A DNA stretch of 64,000 bases from assembly GCF_041395345.1 (NCBI RefSeq), contig NZ_JAWLAR010000001.1, positions 371,269 through 435,268 on the forward strand, written 5' to 3'. Position 1 is the stretch's first letter. Each line of letters begins with the position of its first letter. Of this stretch, positions 8,928 to 16,756 are shown piece after piece. This stretch comes from Dokdonella sp041395345. GTDB lineage: Bacteria > Pseudomonadota > Gammaproteobacteria > Xanthomonadales > Rhodanobacteraceae. The notes under the pieces are model-generated. The model searched no databases. It had not been told where the DNA came from and was given only the letters and a program-made list of their open reading frames with translations. Position numbers and translations under genes: made by a program.

Positions 8928-10418
8928 TCAGTTGTCCGCCCGCGCAATCCTGATGGCGCGATCGAGCACCGGATCGTTCTCGCCTTCGAGCAAGGGTGTC
9001 TCGATGACAATATCCGGAACCACGCCACGCGACGCTTCGTCGCCGCTCGGGCGGACGATATGTGCCTTGGGAAAGCCGACGGCGATGCCGCTGTGATCCA
9101 GCGTGAATTGCTCCATGGCGCCGTAGGTACTGGCCAGATCGGCAGTTTCCTCGCCGATGATGGTGGCGAAATGGAAGTCCTGGCTCAGCGCGGCGAGCAT
9201 GACCGCGTTCGAGTACGAGTAGCGGTTGATCAGGACGAACACGCGTCCTTGGAAGCGCTGCGTTTTGGCGGCCGGGTCGACGCCGGGAACAGGGAAATCG
9301 ATGATCTCTCCCGGTTCGTGCCCTGCATAGGCATTGGCGAGCTGGGCTGCCGTGCCCGTGTTCTTCCCGGGGTGCAGCCGCTTTGCATTGGATGCGATGG
9401 CCGCCTCGCTGACCCTGATCTTGAAGTCCGAGGCGAAGCGGAAGGTCTGATCGGCATAGCGCCGTGCGAGCAGGTCGCTGAAGGAGTTGTCACCGCCCGG
9501 GTTGTCGCGCAGATCAATGATCAACGATTGGGCCCCGGACTCCGCGAACTCAGCCAGGCTGGTATCGATGAACGCCGCGAATTCGGTGGTGTCCCACATG
9601 TCCTGCGCGTCGGGACGCGCATCGAAAAAGGGACCCGGGCGCAGATAGGCGACATTCGCATCCAGCATCCGCGCTTCGCGCGTGCTCCAGTCGAGCTCGA
9701 GCCGCTTCGGCTGACGGCGTGCGGCTGCCTGCATCTGCTCGCGACTGCGCACAGGCCGCTGCAGCGTACGAACCTTGCCGGCTTGGTCGCGGATGGCGAG
9801 TTCGAACGATTCGGTCGGGCCGAGTTCGAGCCAGAGCAGGGCGGTGAAACGCAGCTCCAGCAAGGTATCGGCGAGGCGATCATTGTCGGCCGAAACGTGC
9901 GCCACGAGGCGCTCGCGCCACTGCTTGAATGAGCTTCCGTTGATCGCGACAATCTCTTCGCCTGCGGCGATCTCGGGATCTGCAGCTTCGCCAAGATCGG
10001 CGACAACCCAGGCGCGTCCGTCCCGCAACTTCACCTGCAGCGGAAGGATCCCACCCCCCGAGGCCCGGTAGCGTTCGAATTCCAGCGAGGGAAAGTCGAT
10101 GCGCGAATGGGCCACGCGCCCGAAGGCCATGAACTTCTGCAGGGCAACTTGCAGCTCGAATTGCGAAATGGGCGAATCGAGCGCTTTCAGCAAGGATTCG
10201 TAGCGCTGGTCGTACTCCGACCTGGAACGGTGGACGAACAAGTCGAAGTGCGAAACCTGCAGCGTCTCGTACAGCTGCTTCAGGTCGGAGCGAGCCGCTT
10301 CCGCCGAATGGATCGAACCCTCTTTCGCGGGGCTGGCGGGCGTCTCTGCCGAGGCATGCGCTGCAAGCAGCAGGAAGGCAGCGAAGATGACGGCGAATCG
10401 GTGGGTAAAGGGGGGCAT
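8928..10418 (-). CDS. Secreted S41-family (C-terminal-processing type) peptidase
   Basis: This 496-residue protein starts at ATG 10418 with AGGAGAT upstream; signal peptide MPPFTHRFAVIFAAFLLLAAHASA. The N-terminal helical region (SAEAARSDLKQLYETL...) is like that of S41 tricorn/CtpA-type proteins. A PDZ-like stretch with GGILPLQVKLRDGRAWV and EIVAINGSSFKQW lies at about 115-180. The protease core carries LIIDLRDNPGGDNS (about 295-310) and the nucleophile in RYSYSNAVMLAAL, followed by IGEETADLASTYG. The basic residue of the CtpA Ser-Lys dyad is not obvious, so the catalytic set could be of the Ser/Glu/His kind. It diverges from the wHTH/TPR regulator gene 111 bases away, which may regulate it. 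Confidence 0.87.
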   Translation of the reverse strand: MPPFTHRFAVIFAAFLLLAAHASAETPASPAKEGSIHSAEAARSDLKQLYETLQVSHFDLFVHRSRSEYDQRYESLLKALDSPISQFELQVALQKFMAFGRVAHSRIDFPSLEFERYRASGGGILPLQVKLRDGRAWVVADLGEAADPEIAAGEEIVAINGSSFKQWRERLVAHVSADNDRLADTLLELRFTALLWLELGPTESFELAIRDQAGKVRTLQRPVRSREQMQAAARRQPKRLELDWSTREARMLDANVAYLRPGPFFDARPDAQDMWDTTEFAAFIDTSLAEFAESGAQSLIIDLRDNPGGDNSFSDLLARRYADQTFRFASDFKIRVSEAAIASNAKRLHPGKNTGTAAQLANAYAGHEPGEIIDFPVPGVDPAAKTQRFQGRVFVLINRYSYSNAVMLAALSQDFHFATIIGEETADLASTYGAMEQFTLDHSGIAVGFPKAHIVRPSGDEASRGVVPDIVIETPLLEGENDPVLDRAIRIARADN

Positions 10419-10529
10419 GAAAATCTCCTGTGCGTGAAACCGCGTCGATGGCGAAACGCACTGGCATGAGACAGACTGCCCCGGCACACTGCCAGAACGC
10501 AATCCTCCTGAATCCCTGACCAAAAGATT

Positions 10530-11906
10530 TTGAACGAACCATCAACAACTTGCGAAGGAACCAGGCAGCGCTTCCGCGTTGGCGACTGGCACGCCGATGC
10601 ACGCACGGGCGAAATACAGAGCGGTGATCAAGTCGAACGGCTCGAGCCCAAGACCATGGACTTGCTGCGCCTGCTGGCCGATCACCCGGGCAAGGTGCTA
10701 AGCCGCGAACAAATACTGGAAGCGGTATGGCCACATGTTGTCGTCGCCGACGACGCATTGGCACGCGCCATGTTCAAGTTGCGCCGAGCTCTCGGCGACG
10801 ACGCCAAGGCGGCGCGTTACGTCGAGACGCTACCCAAACGCGGCTATCGACTGATTGCGCCGGTCGAGACCCTGACGACTGCCGAAGACGAGTCGACCCG
10901 CCGGGACAGCCCTGGCATTCCGGCGATGGCGGAGAAATCCGCCCATCCGAACCGCCATGTCACGCACTCCGGGCGGCGCGGCTGGGGCGTCGCCATCGTT
11001 GTCCTTGCTGCGGCTGCGATTGCGATCACGCTTGCCTTGTCTTTTGGCGACTCAGCCGAGACGCCCGACTTGGCGGATTCGATTGACTCCACCGTTGTCG
11101 AGCGTGCGGACGATTTCTACTACCGCTACTCGCGCGCAGGCAATGAAGCGGCAGTCGAGTTGTACGAGCGCATCCTGACGAAAGAGCCCGACAATGTGGC
11201 GGCCTTGCGCGGGCTGGCCAACGCCCTGACCCAACGCCAGATCCGCTGGCCTTCGAGGCCATCGGGCGGATCGGAAACGTTTTCGACACTGACCGCATCG
11301 CTGGCCGATGGCCACCTGCAGGAACCCTCGGCAACCCGGATTCTCGAGCGCGCCGAATTGCTTGCGCGGCGCGCGATTGCGCTTGCTCCCGGCGACAGCC
11401 TCAGCTACCGGGCACTGGGTCTGGTTCTGGCAGCACAGTCGAAGTTCGATGATGCGATCGACGCCTATCGGACCGCACTGCGACTGGATGCCGACGCCTG
11501 GGGCGCGCTGATCAACCTGTCCGAAGCGCTGGAACTGACCGGCAAGCGGGAGCAGTCCATCCAGGCCATGATCGACGCCCACGCGGCAATGACGCGTCGC
11601 TATGCGGAAGAGAAGCAGCACATCCTGCCGTACTACACCGAGCTTGCCGTGCTGGTGGGCGACCGTCTCGTCGAAGTGGGCAGGCGCGACGAAGGAGAGG
11701 CCTGGTACAAACGCGCGCTGGCTCATTCGCCCCTGCATCCGGGTGCTACGCTGGCTCTGGCTCGTCTGCTGGAGGGCGACGGCCGCATCGAGGAGGCACG
11801 ACAGCTCTGTCTGGAACTGAATGCGCGCCTTGGCGACCAACCGGGATGCAGCAAGCTGCCTGATCAGGCAGACCGCGGTACCGCGGAGCCCGAGGCAGGA
11901 CACTGA
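10530..11906 (+). CDS. CadC-like membrane regulator: OmpR-type winged helix, one TM segment, periplasmic TPR
   Basis: This 458-residue protein has an OmpR/PhoB-type DNA-binding domain at residues 8-105 (VERLEPKTMDLLRLLADHPGKV, then SREQILEAVWP, and RYVETLPKRGYRLIAPV). A single membrane helix follows (GVAIVVLAAAAIAITLALSF, about 153-172). The C-terminal TPR region (about 195-445) includes YELYERILTKEPDN-like and KFDDAIDAYRTALRLDADAW repeats. This is the CadC arrangement: the DNA-binding head is tethered to the membrane and the sensory part is in the periplasm. The start is TTG 10530; no good ribosome site is visible, but the wHTH domain begins only a few residues later. The divergent S41 peptidase gene is the most obvious target. 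Confidence 0.85.
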   Translation: MNEPSTTCEGTRQRFRVGDWHADARTGEIQSGDQVERLEPKTMDLLRLLADHPGKVLSREQILEAVWPHVVVADDALARAMFKLRRALGDDAKAARYVETLPKRGYRLIAPVETLTTAEDESTRRDSPGIPAMAEKSAHPNRHVTHSGRRGWGVAIVVLAAAAIAITLALSFGDSAETPDLADSIDSTVVERADDFYYRYSRAGNEAAVELYERILTKEPDNVAALRGLANALTQRQIRWPSRPSGGSETFSTLTASLADGHLQEPSATRILERAELLARRAIALAPGDSLSYRALGLVLAAQSKFDDAIDAYRTALRLDADAWGALINLSEALELTGKREQSIQAMIDAHAAMTRRYAEEKQHILPYYTELAVLVGDRLVEVGRRDEGEAWYKRALAHSPLHPGATLALARLLEGDGRIEEARQLCLELNARLGDQPGCSKLPDQADRGTAEPEAGH

Positions 11907-12052
11907 GCGTCGCCCGTCCTTCGGATGCTGAACTGCCTGGTCCGCGCTCGCCGCGCGGGCTGCCGGCTACCAGACATCGGTGCTACCGTGACAGCGCCAT
12001 GCAGCGGCGGCCGTACGCGGTGTGCCTGAAACAATCATTCGAGGATTCCCCC

Positions 12053-13072
12053 ATGCGCCTGCTCGTTCCGATAGCGATGCTCATGCTCTGTACGCCAGCG
12101 ATGGCCGCAGCCACTCTGGATCACAAGTCACTCGAAGGCTTGCCCAACATGAGTCGACACGCGCCGAATTTCATCGCCAGCGGTCGCCTCGGGGCCGACG
12201 ATATCGGCGCGCTCTTGCAGGCGGGTATCGAAGTCGTCATTGATCTGAGCGACGATGAAGAGACGCCCGACTTCGACGAGGCAGCGGCCGTCAGCGAAGC
12301 CGGCATGCGTTATAGCAACTTGCCCATTGATGGCGCCAGCGGCCTTACTCGCGAGAACGTCGAGCGCTTCGACGAGCTCGTCACCGCCTCGGGCAATGCA
12401 CCGACGCTGATTCATTGCGGTTCGAGCAATCGAGTCGGCGCCCTGATCGCGCTGCGCGCTGCGACCCTGCACGGAAAGTCCACCGAGGATGCGATAGCGC
12501 TCGGCACGAGCTGGGGACTCAAGGGACTGGAACCTGCCGTGCGCGAACAGCTTGCCAAGTCGGAGACGGAGAGGACGGTGGCGAAGGAACCCTCAAGACC
12601 GCCCCTGCTGTTTCCGCGCATTGTGGCTGGCGGCGGCGTGTATGCGCTGGATGGCGCTGCCGCATTGCCGGCGACGGGCGTCATGCATCGTGTCGTCATC
12701 GACGCGACAACGGGAGATGTCAACGACGCAGGACAGAATCGTCGCATCGAAGCGGCTGCCCGCGCAGTCAACCTCTATGCCATGGCCAAGGTGCCAGCCG
12801 ACAGGCTCAAGCTCGCCGTCGTGATCCACGGCAAGACCACGCCAAGCGTACTCACCGACAGCGCCTACCAGGCACGTTTCGGTTCACCGAATCCGAACTC
12901 GGCGCTCTTCGCCGCGCTGCATGAAGCGGGCGTCGAGTTCTATCTTTGTGGCCAATCCATGGTTCACGCAGGTTATGCACGCGACGAAGTGCGCAGTGAA
13001 GTGCAGGTGGCCTTGTCGGCGATGACAACACTGGCCGATCTGCAGACTTCCGGTTACGCGCTGATCCCGTAG
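12053..13072 (+). CDS. Secreted fusion of a BLH/DSP-like phosphatase domain and a DsrE-like domain
   Basis: This 339-residue protein starts at ATG 12053 (GAGG eight bases upstream). The signal peptide is MRLLVPIAMLMLCTPAMAA. Residues about 25-160 match the beta-lactamase-hydrolase-like / dual-specificity phosphatase fold: HAPNFIASGRLGADD, EVVIDLSDDEETPDF, and the loop LIHCGSSNRVGALIA with its CxxxxR cysteine near residue 123. Residues about 190-339 are DsrE-like: RIVAGGGVYALDG, LKLAVVIHGKTT, and VEFYLCGQSMVHAGY followed by VQVALSAMTTLADLQTSGY. Both halves have a conserved cysteine. BLH and DsrE domains are both linked to sulfur chemistry in other bacteria, so a periplasmic persulfide role is plausible but inferred. 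Confidence 0.82.
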   Translation: MRLLVPIAMLMLCTPAMAAATLDHKSLEGLPNMSRHAPNFIASGRLGADDIGALLQAGIEVVIDLSDDEETPDFDEAAAVSEAGMRYSNLPIDGASGLTRENVERFDELVTASGNAPTLIHCGSSNRVGALIALRAATLHGKSTEDAIALGTSWGLKGLEPAVREQLAKSETERTVAKEPSRPPLLFPRIVAGGGVYALDGAAALPATGVMHRVVIDATTGDVNDAGQNRRIEAAARAVNLYAMAKVPADRLKLAVVIHGKTTPSVLTDSAYQARFGSPNPNSALFAALHEAGVEFYLCGQSMVHAGYARDEVRSEVQVALSAMTTLADLQTSGYALIP

Positions 13073-13078
13073 GTGCTT

Positions 13079-13099
13079 GCCGGGCCCTTGCGGCCCGGC
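13079..13099. terminator. GC-rich hairpin between convergent genes
   Basis: GCCGGGCC (13079-13086) and GGCCCGGC (13092-13099) form a perfect 8-bp stem with a five-base loop, between the ends of the fusion gene and the pirin gene. No U-run follows on either strand, so it may be only a weak or bidirectional stop signal. Confidence 0.4.
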
Positions 13100-13108
13100 T
13101 CGCTCCCT

Positions 13109-13975
13109 TCAGCGTGAGATCTGGCCAAACTTTCCGCTGTTGAAGTCATCCATGGCCTGGCGGATTTCGGCCTGCGTGTTCATCACGAACGGCCCATAGC
13201 CGGCGATCGGTTCCGCGATCGGCTCTCCGCTCAGCAGCAGGACCGTGGCATCGGTGTTGGCTTCGATCGAAACCTGCTCGCCATCGCGGCCAAGCACGAC
13301 CATCTGCGCTTCGCGCGCGACGCTTTCGGCGTTGACCATGATCGTGCCCTGCAGCACGATCAGCGCCAGCGTGCGCCCGGGTGGAACCTCGAACGTGCCG
13401 GTTCCACCACGATGGAGGCGGATATCCCAGACATCGATCGGGGTGAACGTTTTTGCAGGGCCTTTTTGCCCGGCGTGCTCGCCGGCGATAACGCGAACCT
13501 TGCCCGCGTTATCGGCCAGTTCGACAACCGGAATTTCCCGATCGAGCAGGGTCTGGTAGCGCGGCGGTGACATCTTGTCCTTTGCCGGCAGGTTGACCCA
13601 GAGCTGGACCATTTCGAGCACGCCGCCTTCGCGCGTGAATTCCCGGGAATGGAATTCCTCGTGCAGGATGCCCGAGGCCGCGGTCATCCACTGCACGTCG
13701 CCCGGGCCGATCTTGCCGCCGGCACCGGTGGAATCCTTGTGCTCGACCTCACCCTTGTAGACGATGGTGACCGTCTCGAAGCCGCGATGCGGATGCTGGC
13801 CGACGCCGCGCGGGCGCGTCGCCGGCTCGAACTTCATCGGGCCTGCATAGTCGAGCAACAGGAACGGGCTCAGCTGTGCGGCGTGACTGTGATAGGAAAA
13901 CATGGATCGCGCCGGAAAGCCGTCTCCGACCCAGTGGGGCGCCGGCGCATCCTGGACTGCCAGTATCTTCTTCAT
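13109..13975 (-). CDS. Pirin-family bicupin protein
   Basis: This 288-residue protein starts at ATG 13975, where GGGAG sits six bases upstream; another in-frame ATG six bases earlier touches that site and is less likely. The N-terminal cupin has the pirin signature GVGQHPHRGFETVTIVYKGE with metal-binding histidines, followed by the second metal motif ASGILHEEFHS. The C-terminal cupin (about 180-270) contains RTLALIVLQGTIMVN. Bacterial pirins such as YhhW oxidise quercetin in vitro, and others act as redox-sensing regulators; the sequence does not tell which applies. Convergent with the fusion gene; not in an operon. Confidence 0.9.
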   Translation of the reverse strand: MKKILAVQDAPAPHWVGDGFPARSMFSYHSHAAQLSPFLLLDYAGPMKFEPATRPRGVGQHPHRGFETVTIVYKGEVEHKDSTGAGGKIGPGDVQWMTAASGILHEEFHSREFTREGGVLEMVQLWVNLPAKDKMSPPRYQTLLDREIPVVELADNAGKVRVIAGEHAGQKGPAKTFTPIDVWDIRLHRGGTGTFEVPPGRTLALIVLQGTIMVNAESVAREAQMVVLGRDGEQVSIEANTDATVLLLSGEPIAEPIAGYGPFVMNTQAEIRQAMDDFNSGKFGQISR

Positions 13976-14186
13976 GCTCATCTCCCGGTGGACGCGCGTG
14001 CTGCAGCGTCTTCGATGCACCCACAATAGGGCCTGACCGGCGTCGACAGTAGGCCATCGCTTGAGGACAGATTGTTCACCAATTGGAACAATCGGCGCAA
14101 AGCTGACCCGAGTCGCGTTTCAACCCGGGTCAAAGTAAAGTTCGACGCAGTCAAATCAACCGGAACAGGAAGCAGAGGAGCGCGCC

Positions 14187-14585
14187 ATGACCCACTCGAT
14201 CAATCATCGCCTGTTGCAGAAATGGGCCGTCTTCGTGCTCGGTGTGCTGCTGGCCACGGCGGCCTCGGCCAGCCCGTCCAACAAGTGGCGCATCAAGTGC
14301 AATCACAAGGCCAAGGAAGCGGGAGTCATCGTGTTGCGCCTGACCCCAGAAGGCCAGGATGCGGTGGAAGTCACGGTGAACATTCCGAAGGGCACCCGCG
14401 AAAACAGTGCGGCCCGAATGATCCGCAAGGCGATCAAGAGCTCAGCCCTGGGCGAGCGCTACAAGATCGAGATTGACGATGGCGAAGATGTGCTGATCAA
14501 GCGGCGCAGTCGCCAGCCGAACATCGATCTCGAGATCCTCAGCAATACGGCGGAAGGGCTTTCGATAAAGACGCACAAGGAGTAG
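14187..14585 (+). CDS. Small exported protein of unknown function
   Basis: This 132-residue protein starts at ATG 14187. A signal peptide (LLQKWAVFVLGVLLATAASA) is followed by a compact soluble domain with SNKWRIKCNHKAKEAGVIVL, a strand VEVTVNIPKGT, helix SAARMIRKAIKSSAL and two later strands (YKIEIDDGEDVLIKR, PNIDLEILS). I recognise no family. The pattern strand-strand-helix-strand-strand and the size suggest a small periplasmic alpha/beta domain. It has a single cysteine in the mature part. A T-rich hairpin inside the following REP repeat (near 14641-14665) may end its transcript. Confidence 0.65.
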   Translation: MTHSINHRLLQKWAVFVLGVLLATAASASPSNKWRIKCNHKAKEAGVIVLRLTPEGQDAVEVTVNIPKGTRENSAARMIRKAIKSSALGERYKIEIDDGEDVLIKRRSRQPNIDLEILSNTAEGLSIKTHKE

Positions 14586-14633
14586 GTGCGTTCCTGCACT
14601 CTCCTGCAACGGGCGATGATCGCCGGTTCATGT

Positions 14634-14716
14634 GTAGGGGAGGGTCCAAGACCCTTCCGTTTTTTCCCTGATTGCTTGAGAAGCATGGAGCGGGCGGGTC
14701 TGAGACCCGCCCCTAC
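14634..14716. repeat. GTAG-type REP doublet (REPIN-like), family A
   Basis: The element begins GTAGGGGAGGGTC at 14634 and ends GAGACCCGCCCCTAC at 14716, that is, two GTAG-headed palindromes in opposite orientation. The right palindrome is perfect (GGGCGGGTCT at 14692-14701, AGACCCGCCC at 14703-14712). The left hairpin is followed by TTTTTT at 14660-14665 and could act as a terminator for the gene ending at 14585. The pattern resembles the SMAG (GTAG) repeats known from Stenotrophomonas. A similar doublet lies at 23594-23677. Confidence 0.75.
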
Positions 14717-14755
14717 AAATCATCGAAGAGTCGCTGAGACCGGAACTTGCGTCGT

Positions 14756-14846
14756 GCAGGAGCAGACCGCAGGAGCAAACCGTAGGAGCAGATTTCAGTC
14801 GCGATGCGTTTCTGCAACCCGGGTCAAGAGTATCGCGACTGAAGTC
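14756..14846. repeat. 13-bp tandem repeat leading into a family B GTAG repeat
   Basis: Three 13-bp units, GCAGGAGCAGACC (14756), GCAGGAGCAAACC (14769) and GTAGGAGCAGATT (14782), run into an inverted pair. The arms are GATTTCAGTCGCGATG at 14791-14806 and TATCGCGACTGAAGTC at 14831-14846. The third unit is the head of the typical GTAGGAGC...TTCAGTCGCGATGC intergenic repeat of this bacterial group; the first two look like partial copies of its head. Confidence 0.65.
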
Positions 14847-14976
14847 AACAACGAAGCAGCAGCGCGAGGACGGTGGTCGAAACCCCGCGTCGTCTATCGG
14901 TCTTTACCAGCCATTCGGCTAATGAAGCCCCAGGAGAAGCCTTCAGGCTCGATGCCTTTCGGCCCGTGAAAGGAGA

Positions 14977-15002
14977 GCATCACGGCTGAAGCCGTTTCCT
15001 AC
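14977..15002 (-). repeat. Single family B GTAG repeat overlapping the stop codon of the Mur ligase gene
   Basis: Read on the minus strand this is GTAGGAAACGGCTTCAGCCG followed by TGATGC. The TAG of its GTAG head is the stop codon (15001-14999) of the Mur ligase gene. The palindrome ACGGCTTCAGCCGT is perfect. Confidence 0.75.
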
Positions 15003-16756
15003 GAAGTGCCGGGTAACGCTTGACCGGCTTGCCAACCGGTCTCCTCCAGATGATCGAGTAATCGCCTGACCGCATCCCTTGCCGCTCTCTCGTGAACCGG
15101 CAGGACGATCGTGTCGCCGGGTCGTGCCCAGGCCAGAGCCTCGCGCGCTGCGGCCTGTTCACTGGGCATCATGGGCAGGGATTCGGGCGTCATTCCGAGT
15201 GCAAGCAGCGCGTCGCGCAGTAGCTGCGCCACTTCGGCTCTGGCACGTCCGCGCATGAAGCCTTGCATCTCCTTGAGCACGACGATGGCCGGTTCGAACC
15301 TGGCCGCCATCGCGGCGAGGGAGCGGATTTCGGTGTTGCCGCGATTGCCGGCCTGGCCGAGGATCAGGCCCAGGCGACCGGAGCCGCCCAGCGCCCGGGC
15401 GATCGAAAGCAGACCGTGCAGTCCTTCCGGGTTGTGCGCATAGTCCATCAGAACGCTGATGCCGCCGAACTGCCAGCGTTCGAGTCGACCGGGATTGTCC
15501 TCGCGACCCAGGCCGAACCGAAGCACTACATCGCTGATGGTTGTAGCGGGGACTCCCAGCGCGTCAGCCAGCAAGCTCGCGCCTGCGATGTTGGAAATAT
15601 TGTAGGCAGCGTGGCCATTTGCGCTGAGCGGCATCATGCTGACCGCGCCGAGATCAAGACGCGCGTCGCCATGGCTGAGCCAGAGGCGATTGTCCAGAAC
15701 GCCGCAGGTCGTACCGCCATTCGCCCGATGACTGCGCAGCAGCGGGTGACTGTCGTCGAGCGAGAACCAGGCCACTCGGCAGGGCTGGCCTTGTGCGCGC
15801 TTGCGCAACAGTTCGTTGTCGGCGTTGAGCACGAGCGTGCCGCGTGGATCGAGCGCGCGGGCCACGATCAGCTTGGCGTCGGTCAGGCCTTCGAGATCGT
15901 CGATGCCGTATTCACCGAAGTGATCGTCACTGATATTGGTGACAATAGCCGCATCCGCCCGACCGACCGCGAGGCCGCGCCGGAGCAGGCCGCCGCGCGC
16001 GGTTTCGAGAATGGCGGCTTCGACCGGTGCACGAAGCACGCTGCGCGCACCGGCCGGGCCGGAATAGTCACCGGCCTCGAGCATGCGACCGTCAATGAAC
16101 ACGCCATCGGTGCAACTGAAACCACAGCGCAGGCCATGCGCGTTCAGCATCGCTGCGAGTAAACGCACGGTCGTGGTCTTGCCGTTGGAACCGGTCACCA
16201 GGGCGGTGGGGATGCCGCCCAGCCGGCTCCATGCGACAGTATCAGGATGCGGCAGCGCGGCCAGCGGCCAGATCTGGCTGCGCTTGCCGGAGCCGATGCT
16301 GAGGCAGTCATCGTCGAGCAGCACCGGCACTCCGCGCTTGCTTGCGATCTCGATCAGGGCGAACAGGTCCGGGCGTCGCTCGGCGGCCGAATGGCGCAGC
16401 AGCATCTGCAATGCCGAATCCGGATCGGTGCCGTGCGGATGGCCGGGCGCGAACAACTCGGTCTTGCCGATCGCCGCCATCCAGGCCCACTCATTGACTT
16501 CGGTGGCCGTGAACAACTGGTCGATCGGGGCCGCGAACGCAAGCGCCATGCCGCCACGATGCGCCCGCACGCACAGCGTCGCTTCGGGCCAGCCCAGATG
16601 CTCGCGCATCGTGGCGATGTTTGCGCGCCACGCCGCGACGGCGCTGTCGGCGACTTCGCCGACCGCCTCCAGCACTGCGCCGGGCTCGGCGAAGTAGAGG
16701 TTGGGTCCGGTCAGCCGACGCGAGTCCTCGAAGGAAAGGGAAACGATGGCGCTCAG
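14999..16756 (-). CDS. Mur ligase family protein of the cyanophycin operon (no ATP-grasp domain)
   Basis: This protein of about 585 residues has a CphA-like N-terminal segment (DSRRLTGPNLYFAEPGAVLE), then a spacer, then a complete Mur-type ligase: P-loop VTGSNGKTTTVRLLAAML (about 187-204), ETARGGLLRRGLA, NISDDHFGEYGI, DYAHNPEGLHGL. The ATP-grasp domain present in CphA is missing. The start is uncertain: no ATG/GTG/TTG lies at the expected place. A CTG at 16756 overlaps the cphA stop as CTGA and has GGAG/AGGA just upstream; the alternative is ATG 16813, inside cphA. The gene is last in the iadA-cphB-cphA operon. Mur ligases join an amino acid to a carboxylate with ATP; the likely substrate is related to beta-Asp-Arg or short cyanophycin chains, but this is inference. 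Confidence 0.85.
   Translation of the reverse strand: MSAIVSLSFEDSRRLTGPNLYFAEPGAVLEAVGEVADSAVAAWRANIATMREHLGWPEATLCVRAHRGGMALAFAAPIDQLFTATEVNEWAWMAAIGKTELFAPGHPHGTDPDSALQMLLRHSAAERRPDLFALIEIASKRGVPVLLDDDCLSIGSGKRSQIWPLAALPHPDTVAWSRLGGIPTALVTGSNGKTTTVRLLAAMLNAHGLRCGFSCTDGVFIDGRMLEAGDYSGPAGARSVLRAPVEAAILETARGGLLRRGLAVGRADAAIVTNISDDHFGEYGIDDLEGLTDAKLIVARALDPRGTLVLNADNELLRKRAQGQPCRVAWFSLDDSHPLLRSHRANGGTTCGVLDNRLWLSHGDARLDLGAVSMMPLSANGHAAYNISNIAGASLLADALGVPATTISDVVLRFGLGREDNPGRLERWQFGGISVLMDYAHNPEGLHGLLSIARALGGSGRLGLILGQAGNRGNTEIRSLAAMAARFEPAIVVLKEMQGFMRGRARAEVAQLLRDALLALGMTPESLPMMPSEQAAAREALAWARPGDTIVLPVHERAARDAVRRLLDHLEETGWQAGQALPGTS

Noticed and set aside
14634..14846. CRISPR array
   Set aside because: The repeats are palindromic GTAG elements with irregular spacing and no unique spacers of constant length.
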